Assembly: GCA_034666985.1 (NCBI GenBank)
Contig: JAXDKS010000043.1
Coordinates: 62,001 to 126,000, forward strand
From: DATARR01 sp034666985
GTDB lineage: Bacteria > Acidobacteriota > Thermoanaerobaculia > Multivoradales > UBA5704
DNA length: 64,000 nucleotides
Direction: 5' to 3'
Notes under the pieces: model-generated
The model's database searches: none
The model's input: only the letters and a program-made list of their open reading frames with translations
What the model was told of the DNA's origin: nothing
Translations under genes and position numbers: made by a program
Shown here: positions 41,701-49,703 of the stretch, one piece after another
Layout of the letters: the number at the start of each line of letters is the position of its first letter
Position numbering within the stretch: the first letter of the stretch is position 1

Positions 41701-44304
41701 CTACGGCTGCCAGGTATCGTTCCGGCTGCCCGCTCCGGACGTCGGTACCGTGTAGTTGCGGTTCGCGCCACCCTCGAAGGTGGTGGTGGCGCCCTGCTTC
41801 CAGATGTACTTGTACTGGATGGCCGCGCCCTTGCTGGCGAAGAAGAAGACCGGGCCGCTCCACTGGCTGGTGCTGACCCAGTTGAGCTTGATCGCCTTCG
41901 TCGTGTCCCAGTTGCCGAGCTCGGGCACGCTCCCCACCACGTAGAGGTCCTGCCCCGGCGAGGTGGTGAAGCCGTTGACGGTGAAGTCCACCCGGATGGC
42001 CTCGGACGAGTTGCAGGGCCGCGCCGCGAGGACCAGCGTCGAGCGAGCCTGGACGCCGTAGGTGGTGCCGCCCATCTTCGGCAGCGGCTGGGAATTCCAG
42101 GCCGCGACCGTGGGGTCGTAGTAGATGTTGCCCGTGCCCTCGGCCCAGTCGCCGGTGTCGGCCACCAGCCACCAGCACTTGCCGTTGGGAGCGGTGGGGA
42201 TGGTGAAGGTCAGGTTGCCGAAGTAGGCGTTCGAGGCCACGTAGAGGTCCGGCGCGTCGGCCGGGCCGCCGGTCTCGGCGCTGGAGCCGTCGATCAGCCA
42301 GGCCAGGGAGTGGGAGGTGCTGCTCCAGTCCGGCGTGTCCGGCGTGGTGCCGTGCCAGGCGAGGTCCTTGTAGCCGTCCGCGTCGTGGTCGGCGCCGCCG
42401 ATGGCCACCGAGCGCCGCAGGCCGGGGTGGGCCTTGCGGAAGGCGATGAGCTTGCGAAAGAAGTCGTAGGTCTTCTGGTTCGTGGTCTGCAGGCTCCAGT
42501 CGAACCAGCCGCAGGCGTTGTCCGCCATGTAGCCGTTGTTGTTGCCGCTCTGGGTGCGGCGGAATTCGTCGCCGCCCAAGAGCATGGGCACGCCGTGGTC
42601 GAGGAGCATCTGGGCGGCGAAGTTGCGGATCTGACGGCGGCGCAGCACCTCGTCGCCACCGCTGTCCCAACTCAGGTTGGTGTCGTTGCCGCTGCTCGCG
42701 TCCGCGCCCGTCGGATTGCAGGGGCCGGTGCCGTTCTGCTTGGTGTTGTAGGAGACGAGGTCGTTCAAAGTGAAGCCGTCGTGGGCGGTGACGAAGTTGA
42801 CGGTCTCGGGCGGCGTCGAAAATCCCGACCAGGTGCCGGTGATGGAGGCGCCGAGATTGCCGACCTGCGAGTTGTCACCCTTCTCGTACTGCCGCAGGTT
42901 GTCTCGATAGTTGCCGTTCCACTCGGACCAGCCGGCGGGGAACTGGCCGACGCCGAAGCCCGAGGTGTCCCACGGCTCGGCGATCACCTTGAATCCGTTG
43001 TTCGAGGCGGCCTGGGCGATTGAGACCAGAGTCGTGGCGTTGTTGTTGAACGCCCGGCCGTCGGTCCCCTCGCGGCCGAGCTCATAGGCGAGGTCGAAGC
43101 GGAAGCCGTCGACGTGCAGGGTGTTCGCCCAGTAGGTGAGGCTGTCGACGATGAGGTTGCGCACCGCGGTGCGGCTGGCGTTCAGGTTGTTGCCGGTGCC
43201 GGTCGAATCCCAGTAGCAGGATTTGTCGTCAGCCAGGGTGTAGTAGGTCGCGTTGTCGATGCCCCGCAGGTTGATGTAGCGCACCGGGTTGCCCGCGCAG
43301 GCTCCCCCTTCCCAGGTGTGGTTGAACACGACGTCGAGCCAGACCTCGACCCCCTGGGCGTGCAGGGCCTTGACCATGTCCTTGAACTTGGTCACCTGCT
43401 CGCCCGCGACATAGGTGCAGGAATTCGTGTCGGTGCACAGGTACTCGCGGTTGGGGGCGAAGAACTGGGTGGTCATGTATCCCCAGTAGTTGATTCGGTC
43501 AGCGGTGGCGCCTCCCACCGGGTCGTCGAACTGCGGATACTCGTGGATGGGCATCAGCTCGGCGGCGGTGACTCCCAGGGTCTTGAGGTAGGAGGCCTTG
43601 GAGCCGAAGCCGTCGTAGGTGCCGCGCGCGGCGGCGGTCACGCTGGAGTCGTTCTTGGTGAATCCCCGCAGGTGCACCTCATAGGCGACCGAGTCCTTCA
43701 TCGCGATGTTGGGCTTGACCTCGGTTCCCCAGGAGTAGGTGTCGCTGACGACGATCGACTTCGGCATCGCCCCGGCGCTGTCGACGTAGGCGTAGGTGTC
43801 CGTGCCGCCGAGGATGGCGGTCGAGTAGTGGCCGCTCACCCGCTGAGGCTCGCCGGTGACCGCCTTGGCGTAGGGGTCGGTGAGCAGCTTGTTGGGATTG
43901 AAGCGGTTGCCGTTGGCGTCGACGTGCGAGACGAAGCCGAGGCTGCTCCCCGGCGTCCAACTCGCGTTGTAGGTCCAGTTGGGGCCCCAGACCCGGTAGC
44001 CGTAGAGGGTGCCGGCGCCGAGGCCGGAGACGGTGACGGTCCAGATGTGGTTGGGCACGTCGGTCTGGGTGAGCGCGTACTTGGCCGTGGGGGTGGAGGC
44101 CGTAGGGGTCGCGAAGATCCAGACCTCGACGCGGGTCGCGTTCGCGGAGAACAGGGCGAACTGCACACTGCTGCCGACGATGGTGGCCCCGAGCGGAGTC
44201 GTGGCCTGGGCCGGCACGGCGAGCAGGAGCAGGAGGGCGAAGCTGGAGAGGAGGCCGGCCGCGAAGCGCGCCGGACGGGTACGGGGGGACGGATGGGTGC
44301 TCAT
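41701..44304 (-). CDS. secreted isoamylase (GH13) with C-terminal CBM20
   Basis: 867 aa. Signal peptide (FAAGLLSSFALLLLLAVPAQA), CBM48-like N-terminal domain, GH13 barrel and a C-terminal CBM20 starch-binding domain (VDFTVNGFTTSPGQDLYVVG, LGNWDTTKAIKLNW). Catalytic residues: nucleophile Asp404 (DGFRFDLA), acid/base Glu443 (VIAEPWD), stabiliser Asp509 (TAHDGF). It hydrolyses alpha-1,6 branch points of glycogen or amylopectin outside the cell. AAGGAG precedes ATG. The 5' leader contains a 7-bp hairpin (44370-44386). It stands alone, so starch use is not clustered here. Confidence 0.93.
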   Translation of the reverse strand: MSTHPSPRTRPARFAAGLLSSFALLLLLAVPAQATTPLGATIVGSSVQFALFSANATRVEVWIFATPTASTPTAKYALTQTDVPNHIWTVTVSGLGAGTLYGYRVWGPNWTYNASWTPGSSLGFVSHVDANGNRFNPNKLLTDPYAKAVTGEPQRVSGHYSTAILGGTDTYAYVDSAGAMPKSIVVSDTYSWGTEVKPNIAMKDSVAYEVHLRGFTKNDSSVTAAARGTYDGFGSKASYLKTLGVTAAELMPIHEYPQFDDPVGGATADRINYWGYMTTQFFAPNREYLCTDTNSCTYVAGEQVTKFKDMVKALHAQGVEVWLDVVFNHTWEGGACAGNPVRYINLRGIDNATYYTLADDKSCYWDSTGTGNNLNASRTAVRNLIVDSLTYWANTLHVDGFRFDLAYELGREGTDGRAFNNNATTLVSIAQAASNNGFKVIAEPWDTSGFGVGQFPAGWSEWNGNYRDNLRQYEKGDNSQVGNLGASITGTWSGFSTPPETVNFVTAHDGFTLNDLVSYNTKQNGTGPCNPTGADASSGNDTNLSWDSGGDEVLRRRQIRNFAAQMLLDHGVPMLLGGDEFRRTQSGNNNGYMADNACGWFDWSLQTTNQKTYDFFRKLIAFRKAHPGLRRSVAIGGADHDADGYKDLAWHGTTPDTPDWSSTSHSLAWLIDGSSAETGGPADAPDLYVASNAYFGNLTFTIPTAPNGKCWWLVADTGDWAEGTGNIYYDPTVAAWNSQPLPKMGGTTYGVQARSTLVLAARPCNSSEAIRVDFTVNGFTTSPGQDLYVVGSVPELGNWDTTKAIKLNWVSTSQWSGPVFFFASKGAAIQYKYIWKQGATTTFEGGANRNYTVPTSGAGSRNDTWQP

Positions 44305-44518
44305 GTCGATCTCCTTGAGGGACAGGGGCTGCGGTGCTGGGGCGCGGAGGGATCTTCAGCAGGCAGCAGGCCGGAAGGGTTCCGGCATGGCCAAGCGGCC
44401 CCTTCTATGTTAGGACGTTTCTGGCCCCCGACCACGGGGCACGAAGAAAATCCCGGGAGGTTGAGCGATGGCGGACCGATTTTACGTCTTTATAGATAGG
44501 CGGGTTTTTTTCCGCCTC

Positions 44519-44547
44519 TTGACAATGTGGCCACTAGGGGCTACATT
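44519..44547 (+). promoter_or_regulatory. vapBC promoter with operator palindrome between -35 and -10
   Basis: TTGACA (44519-44524), 17 bp, TACATT (44542-44547), then 6 nt to ATG 44554. An imperfect palindrome (AATGTGGCC / GGCTACATT, 8 of 9 matching) fills the spacer and -10 box (44524-44547), placing the repressor directly over RNA polymerase. A GC hairpin (AGGCGG-T-rich loop-CCGCCT) ends at the -35. Confidence 0.7.
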
Positions 44548-44553
44548 GGAGAC

Positions 44554-44850
44554 ATGAGGGAGGTCGGCATCCGTGAGCTCAAGAATCATCTCAGTGAGTA
44601 CATCCGGCTGGTCCGGGAGGGGGAGGTCGTCATGGTGACGGATCGTGGGGAAGTAGTGGCGGAGTTGCGTGCCCCGGCGCCACTCAGCGAGTTGGAACGG
44701 AAGTATCCGCTCCTGGTGGAGATGGCCCGGAAGGGGTTGGTCCGGCTGCCCCTCAAGCCGAACCGTCCTGGAATCTATACGCGGCTTCCCTCGGTAACGC
44801 CTCCTGGCACGGCCGCCAGACTCCTCGACGAAGAGCGGGGGGATCGATGA
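44554..44850 (+). CDS. Phd/YefM-type antitoxin of a VapBC pair
   Basis: 98 aa. The N-terminus MREVGIRELKNHLSEYIRLV is the prevent-host-death (Phd/YefM) DNA-binding fold; the C-terminal tail binds the toxin. ATG 44554 is chosen over 44527, which lies inside the promoter. Start is leaderless (6 nt from the -10; GGAG is too close to serve well). ATGA overlap with the PIN toxin gene ensures coupled translation. Confidence 0.88.
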   Translation: MREVGIRELKNHLSEYIRLVREGEVVMVTDRGEVVAELRAPAPLSELERKYPLLVEMARKGLVRLPLKPNRPGIYTRLPSVTPPGTAARLLDEERGDR

Positions 44851-45272
44851 ACCTCTACGCGGAGTCGAGCGCCGTGCTGGCATGGCTGTTCGATGAGAAG
44901 GCTGCAGCGGAGGTCGAGGCAGCGCTCGACGAAGCCGAGATCATCGTCGCCTCGGACTTGACTCTGGTCGAGTGCGACCGTGCCTTGATCCGTGCCTACA
45001 CCACAGGGAGTCTTTCAGAGCTGGAGGCGGCGCGCAGGCGGACCATGTTCGAGTCAGTTTCGGCTCATTGGACGCAACTCAAGATCGACCGCGAGGTCCT
45101 GGACCGGGCTCGACGCCGCTTCCCCGCTGAGCCGGTTCGGACGCTCGATGCCCTGCACCTTGCCAGCTCCCTCGCCGCCCGCTCGGTCGTCTCGAACCTC
45201 GCCCTCCTGAGCCTCGACCAGCGGGTGCGAGACAACGGCGCGGCCCTCGGCTTCGACGTCCTGCCGGGCTGA
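44847..45272 (+). CDS. vapC: PIN-domain toxin VapC
   Basis: 141 aa. Catalytic acidic residues are at MNLYAESSAVLAWL (Glu replaces the usual first Asp-x-Ser/Asn, i.e. Y-A-E-S-S), DLTLVECDRAL, TLDALHLAS and LLSLDQRVRDN. VapC nucleases cut RNA. The partner antitoxin immediately precedes it. An E in place of the first D is common in this PIN branch, so activity is likely retained. Confidence 0.88.
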   Translation: MNLYAESSAVLAWLFDEKAAAEVEAALDEAEIIVASDLTLVECDRALIRAYTTGSLSELEAARRRTMFESVSAHWTQLKIDREVLDRARRRFPAEPVRTLDALHLASSLAARSVVSNLALLSLDQRVRDNGAALGFDVLPG

Positions 45273-45281
45273 CTCGCCCCC

Positions 45282-45305
45282 GGGGCTCCGGTCCTCCGGA
45301 GCCCC
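45282..45305 (+). terminator. hairpin after vapBC
   Basis: GGGGCTCCGG and CCGGAGCCCC form a perfect 10-bp stem with a 4-nt loop, 10 nt after the toxin stop. There is no U-tract. Confidence 0.5.
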
Positions 45306-45331
45306 TCGCTCCTCGGTTATCCTTGCTTTCC

Positions 45332-45787
45332 ATGTCGCGACGCAACCTCGAAGCGCTGCTGGCCTATCTCGCCGAGAACGCCGGCCGCTTCTCCATCGAT
45401 GCGCTGCGGGCCCAGATGGTGAAGGCCGGGCACCGTCCCGACGCCGTCGAGCGGGCCCTCCGCGTCTACCAGGGCACGGAGCCGCCGCCCGATCCGCCGG
45501 CCTGGCCGGGCGCGGTGATGGTGGCGATTGTGGACCTCGTCCTGGTGGGGCTCTTCGCCTGGCTGTTCACCCACGCTCACAAGCAGAGCGGCTGTGTCAT
45601 CCTGTCCCTGCTGCCCGTGCTGTGCCTGCTGCAGTTCGTGGTGGGGCTGACGCTGCTGGCCTCTACGGATGGGCGCCGGCGGCTGGGCACGGCGCTGTTC
45701 TTCGGCGTCCTGCTCTTCTTCGGCGTCAGCCTGGCGATCGTCTCCGTGTGGGGCGCCACCAAACTGGGTGGGCTCACCGGCTCCTGA
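45332..45787 (+). CDS. small integral membrane protein, 151 aa
   Basis: A helical N-terminal region (RRNLEALLAYLAENAGRFSI, DALRAQMVKAGHRPDAVERA) resembling a UBA/SAM-like three-helix fold is followed by three hydrophobic segments (AVMVAIVDLVLVGLFAWLFT; CVILSLLPVLCLLQFVVGLT; ALFFGVLLFFGVSLAIVSVW). No family recognised. Its last 14 nt overlap the convergent XRE regulator gene. Confidence 0.7.
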   Translation: MSRRNLEALLAYLAENAGRFSIDALRAQMVKAGHRPDAVERALRVYQGTEPPPDPPAWPGAVMVAIVDLVLVGLFAWLFTHAHKQSGCVILSLLPVLCLLQFVVGLTLLASTDGRRRLGTALFFGVLLFFGVSLAIVSVWGATKLGGLTGS

Positions 45788-46157
45788 GCTTGGGGTGAGC
45801 GAGGAGAAGGAGCTTTTCGAGCTCCCGGTGGATGGTATCCAGGCCCTCTCGCACGGCGCGCTGATAGGGGTCGTCGTTCTCGGCGGGATGCGGTGCGGCC
45901 TCCCCCTCGCGAGCCTTCTCGGTTTCCTCGCGCATCCGGTCGTTGCGGCTGGCCAGGAGCTCCTCTTCGTACTTGGCGAGGGTGACCCCCAGGCCCTTGG
46001 CGAGCCGGACGCTGGTCGCCGGGGTGGGCAGGCGTCTCCCTTTCTCATAATGGGTCCACGCATTGGCGTTGATACCCGCCTCCCGGGCGCACTGCGCCTT
46101 GGTGCGGCCGCCTCGCAGACGCTTCAGGGTTCGGGCGACGTCCTCTTTCGTGACCAC
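45774..46157 (-). CDS. XRE-family helix-turn-helix regulator
   Basis: 127 aa. The HTH is at about residues 5-60 (VARTLKRLRGGRTKAQCARE, AGINANAWTHYEKGRRLP). The charged C-terminal half (EEELLASRNDRMREETEKAR) is predicted helical and may dimerise. GTG 46157 is exactly 6 nt from a TATGAT -10 box (TTGCCA -35, 18-bp spacer), so a leaderless start is favoured over ATG 46214, which lies upstream of the promoter. Targets unknown. Confidence 0.8.
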   Translation of the reverse strand: MVTKEDVARTLKRLRGGRTKAQCAREAGINANAWTHYEKGRRLPTPATSVRLAKGLGVTLAKYEEELLASRNDRMREETEKAREGEAAPHPAENDDPYQRAVREGLDTIHRELEKLLLLAHPKLRSR

Positions 46158-46163
46158 ACCGGG

Positions 46164-46193
46164 ATCATAGAGGACATTTTTCTTCCTTGGCAA
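46164..46193 (-). promoter_or_regulatory. leaderless promoter of the XRE gene
   Basis: Minus strand TTGCCA (46193-46188), 18 bp, TATGAT (46169-46164), then CCCGGT and the GTG start. Confidence 0.55.
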
Positions 46194-46415
46194 TCCCAAG
46201 TCTAGCGTAATCAATAGGTTACGCGCGATGGCCAGAAATGTTGAGGGGCCGTAACGCCGGCGCAGAAAAGTGGCGGCCTTCGCTGCGAAGATGGAGGTGG
46301 CGCGGAGAGATCGCGGCCGGACGCCGTAAGAAACCCCCGGCCGCGATTTGATGCAATGGAGGCGCGATGCGAGGATCGACGGCTCCGGGACGCAGAGCGG
46401 TCCCGCACCGGAACG

Positions 46416-46847
46416 TCACCCCGCTGCCTTCGCGATCTCATGAGCGCCGGTCCTTGCCGGCGCCGGCTCGCCCATCGCGGCGCCGAGGATGCGGCTCGCA
46501 GGCCGGAGAGCCCACGACGCGGCGGCGATTCCGAGGAGCACCAGCGGCACGATCACCTTCGCCACCGGCTCGCCCATGGCGGCGTGTGAGAACGCCGCCC
46601 CAATGAGATCGAACGCGATGCCCGCGTAGGCCCACTCCTTCAGACGGGGAAGCCGAGGCGCGAGGATGGCGAGGCCGCCGAGCACCTTTCATACCCCGAG
46701 GATGGTGACGAAGTAGGGGGGGTAGCCGAGCGCGGCCATGCCCCGCAGCGGGGCGTCGACGCGGAGCAGGTAGGCCGCGCCTCCCGACAGGAAGGCGAGC
46801 GCAATGAGGGTCGTGGTCAGCCAGTAGACGGCGTTGCGGGCGTTCAT
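46416..46847 (-). pseudogene. DoxX-family membrane protein interrupted by TGA at a conserved Trp position
   Basis: The frame begins at ATG 46847 (AGGAGA upstream) with MNARNAVYWLTTTLIALAFL and ALGYPPYFVTILGV, meets TGA at 46689-46691, then continues in the same frame with KVLGGLAILAPRLPRLKEWA and further membrane segments to 46416. In DoxX proteins this site reads I-L-G-x-W-K-x-L-G, so TGA stands exactly at the Trp. Otherwise it is full length (142 codons). It is divergent from an ECF41 sigma gene, a known genomic partner of DoxX-like proteins. Confidence 0.75.
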
Positions 46848-46860
46848 CGGAGGGTCTCCT

Positions 46861-46887
46861 TGTCACATAGTCTGGGTTTCGTCCGTC
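46861..46887 (+). promoter_or_regulatory. ECF41-type promoter of the sigma gene
   Basis: TGTCACA (46861-46867), 16 bp, CGTC (46884-46887) is the motif described for ECF41 sigma factors and faces the sigma gene at 46924. Confidence 0.65.
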
Positions 46888-46895
46888 ACTGCCAT

Positions 46896-46922
46896 GACGG
46901 ATCGCGACGGGGGGATGTGACC
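46896..46922 (-). promoter_or_regulatory. ECF41-type promoter of the DoxX gene
   Basis: On the minus strand GGTCACA (46922-46916), 16 bp, CGTC (46899-46896) repeats the same motif with one mismatch and faces the DoxX gene. Confidence 0.55.
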
Positions 46923-46923
46923 G

Positions 46924-47799
46924 ATGGACGAGAAGGACTGGCTGGCGGAGCGATTTGAGGAGAACCGGGATCACCTGCGGGCGGTGGCCTACCGGATGCT
47001 CGGCTCGCCGGGCGAGGCGGACGACGCCGTCCAGGAAGCCTGGCTGCGGCTGAGCCGCTCCGACACGAGCGGAGTCGGGAACCTGGGCGGATGGCTGACG
47101 ACGGTCGTCGCGCGGGTGTCCCTGGACATGCTGCGCTCGCGCAGGTCACGGGGCGAGGAGCCCTTGGACGCGCACGGGCCCGAGCCGATCGTGAGCCGCG
47201 AGGACGGGACCGATCCCGAGCACGAAGCGCTGCTGGCCGACTCGGTCGGTCCCGCGCTGCTCGTGGTGCTCGAAACGCTGGCTCCTGCCGAGCGGATCGC
47301 GTTCGTGCTGCACGACCTGTTCGCCGTGCCCTTCGACGAGATCGCCGCCATCGTGGACCGCACCCCTGCCGCGGCAAGGCAACTCGCGAGCCGCGCACGC
47401 CGCCGGGTGCAGGGAGCGGACGCGGCTCCCAGCGCCGATCGCACCCGCCAGCGGGAGATCGTCGACGCCTTCCTGGCTGCCTCGCGCGGCGGTGACTTCG
47501 CAGCGCTTCTCGCGATGCTCGACCCCGGCGTCGTGCTGCGGGCCGACCCCGCAGCCGTGCAGATGGGTGCAGCGGCGGAGGTCCGCGGAGCGGCGGCCGT
47601 GGCCGGCACCTTCTCCGGGCGTGCCCGGGCCGCACAACCGGCGCTCGTGAATGGAGCCGCGGGACTCGTGTGGGCTCAGGGCGGACAGCCGCGCGTCGTG
47701 TTCAACTTCACGACCGCACGCGGGAAGATCGTCGGGATCGACATGATCGCCGACCCCGAGCAACTTCGCCGGCTCGATTTGGCGATCCTCAACGGATGA
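46924..47799 (+). CDS. ECF41-group RNA polymerase sigma factor (SigJ-like) with SnoaL-like tail
   Basis: 291 aa. Sigma2 (RAVAYRMLGSPGEADDAVQE) and sigma4 (APAERIAFVLHDLFAVPFDE, IAAIVDRTPAAARQLASRAR) are followed by a ~110-residue SnoaL-like C-terminal extension (REIVDAFLAASRGGDFAALL to FTTARGKIVGIDMIAD). In ECF41 sigmas this extension acts as a built-in regulator instead of an anti-sigma factor. The adjacent DoxX gene and ECF41 motifs fit an autoregulated unit. Confidence 0.92.
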   Translation: MDEKDWLAERFEENRDHLRAVAYRMLGSPGEADDAVQEAWLRLSRSDTSGVGNLGGWLTTVVARVSLDMLRSRRSRGEEPLDAHGPEPIVSREDGTDPEHEALLADSVGPALLVVLETLAPAERIAFVLHDLFAVPFDEIAAIVDRTPAAARQLASRARRRVQGADAAPSADRTRQREIVDAFLAASRGGDFAALLAMLDPGVVLRADPAAVQMGAAAEVRGAAAVAGTFSGRARAAQPALVNGAAGLVWAQGGQPRVVFNFTTARGKIVGIDMIADPEQLRRLDLAILNG

Positions 47800-47807
47800 G
47801 GTAGAGG

Positions 47808-48737
47808 GTGGAACGCGGTGTGCAGAACATGGCGCCGATGGCGCCCATCAAGCGAAGGCTGATCCTCGGCGTGCTCGCCGTCCTCCTTCTGCCCTTCCTC
47901 TACCGCGTCTTCGCCGTCTATACCGTCCGTTCCGGCGAGTGCCGTCCGCGGCCGATCGACCCGAGCCTTCGCCTGCTGACGCGCGACGAGCACGGCACGC
48001 TCGTCAGCTTTCCGGAGCGGATCGGCTTTCCGCCGCAGCGCCGGCCTCTCGTCGTGATGACCTACAACATCGCGGGCCACGATGAGCTGGTCGACGGCGG
48101 TCATGTGCGGCACATCGCCGAGGCGATCCAGCGCCTCCACCCGGACGTCGTGGCCTTGCAGGAAGTGCATCGCAAGACCTGGCAGTCGCGCTTTCGCGAT
48201 CAGCTCGCGGAGCTGGAGTCGCGCACCGGTCTCCACGGCTACTTCGCCCCGAGCTACGTCCGGTGGGGCGGCGGATTCGGCAACGCCATCCTCACCCGCG
48301 GTCAGATCGTGCAGGCACAGGTGCATCCGTTGCCGTGCCTCGGAGAGCCGCGGGCGCTCCTCGAGGCGACGGTCCGCATCGATGGGGCCACGATCAGCTT
48401 CTACGCCACGCACCTGACGACGTGGGGCCGCCTCAACTCGAAGATCCGTGTGGAGCAGTTGCGCTGCCTCGCGCGGGAGGTCCGCACCAGCCGCTATCCG
48501 TACATCCTCGCCGGCGATTTCAACACGGGTCCGCATTCGCCGGAGATGGAGGCGTTCCGCCGCGAGAACGTCGCGCAGCTCGCCTCGCAGGCGATCGGTC
48601 CGACATTTCCGCACTGGAACGAGCAGATCGACTACATCTTCGCCGACCACGGCTGGCAGGTCCGCGCCTCGCGCGCCTGGCCGATTGAAACCTCGGACCA
48701 CCTGCCGGTTACGGCAGAGCTGATGTGGGAGCGGTAA
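47808..48737 (+). CDS. endonuclease/exonuclease/phosphatase-family protein, membrane anchored
   Basis: 309 aa with one N-terminal membrane segment (RLILGVLAVLLLPFLYRVFA) and an EEP catalytic domain: MTYNIAGHDE, VVALQEVHRKTW, FYATHLTTWG, ILAGDFNTGPHSPEM and the closing SDHLPVTAEL. The E, D-x-N and S-D-H residues for Mg-dependent phosphodiester hydrolysis are present. Substrates in this family range from DNA to phospholipids; an extracytoplasmic location disfavours DNA repair. GTG 47808 has GAGG upstream; ATG 47829 is possible. Confidence 0.82.
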   Translation: MERGVQNMAPMAPIKRRLILGVLAVLLLPFLYRVFAVYTVRSGECRPRPIDPSLRLLTRDEHGTLVSFPERIGFPPQRRPLVVMTYNIAGHDELVDGGHVRHIAEAIQRLHPDVVALQEVHRKTWQSRFRDQLAELESRTGLHGYFAPSYVRWGGGFGNAILTRGQIVQAQVHPLPCLGEPRALLEATVRIDGATISFYATHLTTWGRLNSKIRVEQLRCLAREVRTSRYPYILAGDFNTGPHSPEMEAFRRENVAQLASQAIGPTFPHWNEQIDYIFADHGWQVRASRAWPIETSDHLPVTAELMWER

Positions 48738-48794
48738 GGGCTACTCAGGCGCGCTGGGCGATAGCGCGACGGTCCATTCAAGGACGAGCTCGTC

Positions 48795-49703
48795 CTAGAC
48801 CGGCCCGCGCCGCCGGCGCAACCACACCGCCGCACCCACGAACCCCGCCGCCACCACCAACCCCACCCACAGCCCCGCGCTGGCCAGGAACGTCCCCGGC
48901 GTCATCTGCATCAGCGGATCCATCATCCTGCTGGCGACGGTGAATTCCGTCCCCCCCGGCCCGCCGCTCAAGCGGTTGGCCAGCAGATTCCCGAATACCG
49001 AGCTGCCGAACGCGATCTTCTCGACGACGCCGATGGCGAGCGGAGGGAGGATGGCCCACAGCCAGGGCGCGCGCCGGGCCCAGGCGGAGACGAAGAGGAG
49101 CCAGCCGTAGATGGGCGCGTACCAGAGAGCGTGCCCGGTGACCATGTGGTAGAGGAGCATCAGCCACATCTCGGGCAGCGACACGTGGGCCCACAACGTG
49201 TCCAGGCCTTGACCGCTCGCCATCAACGCGGCGCTGCTCAGCAGCAGCATGGCCGCTTGTGCGATCGCCGCGAGCACCACGGTGAGGAGCGGCAGGATCA
49301 CGAACGGCACCGTCGCTTTCGACAGCACCGTGGTCAGATCCGAGACGGGCAGGGACTTCCAGAAGAGGATGCTGCGGTCGCGGCGCTCGCTCTGAAGCGC
49401 GTCCAGACAATAGAAGAGGCTGACCACGAAGGTGGTGGCCATGAGGAGCAACGAGGCCATCATGTAGGGGTCGGTGAGGGCCGCATGCTGCGCCGGTTGG
49501 GCGAGACCGGCGACCTCGCGCATCTTCGCCGGCATCTGGAACGCGCTGATGACGGCGCCGAGCAGGATGAGGCCGGTGACGGCGAACGGCGCGAGGTAGA
49601 TCGAGCGGCTCTCCCAGAGCTCGCGGCGCAGCAGCCAGGCGAAGCGGCGCAGCGCGGGAATCTCCGCGGGCGCGATCTGCGGGGCGTTGGGCTCCGGGGT
49701 CAC
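48795..49703 (-). CDS. ABC-2 type transporter permease
   Basis: 302 aa with about six membrane segments (APFAVTGLILLGAVISAF, LLLMATTFVVSLFYCLDAL, VLAAIAQAAMLLLSSAALM) and the ERRDRSILFWKSLPVSDL motif typical of YtrC-like permeases. It is downstream of, and overlaps by 4 nt, the ATPase gene. Substrate unknown; YtrA-type operons respond to cell-wall antibiotics in Bacillus. Confidence 0.85.
   Translation of the reverse strand: MTPEPNAPQIAPAEIPALRRFAWLLRRELWESRSIYLAPFAVTGLILLGAVISAFQMPAKMREVAGLAQPAQHAALTDPYMMASLLLMATTFVVSLFYCLDALQSERRDRSILFWKSLPVSDLTTVLSKATVPFVILPLLTVVLAAIAQAAMLLLSSAALMASGQGLDTLWAHVSLPEMWLMLLYHMVTGHALWYAPIYGWLLFVSAWARRAPWLWAILPPLAIGVVEKIAFGSSVFGNLLANRLSGGPGGTEFTVASRMMDPLMQMTPGTFLASAGLWVGLVVAAGFVGAAVWLRRRRGPV

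Noticed and set aside
46416..46847. Selenocysteine or reassigned TGA in the DoxX gene
   Set aside because: TGA is used as the ordinary stop for many genes here, and no SECIS-like element or selenoprotein context was seen.
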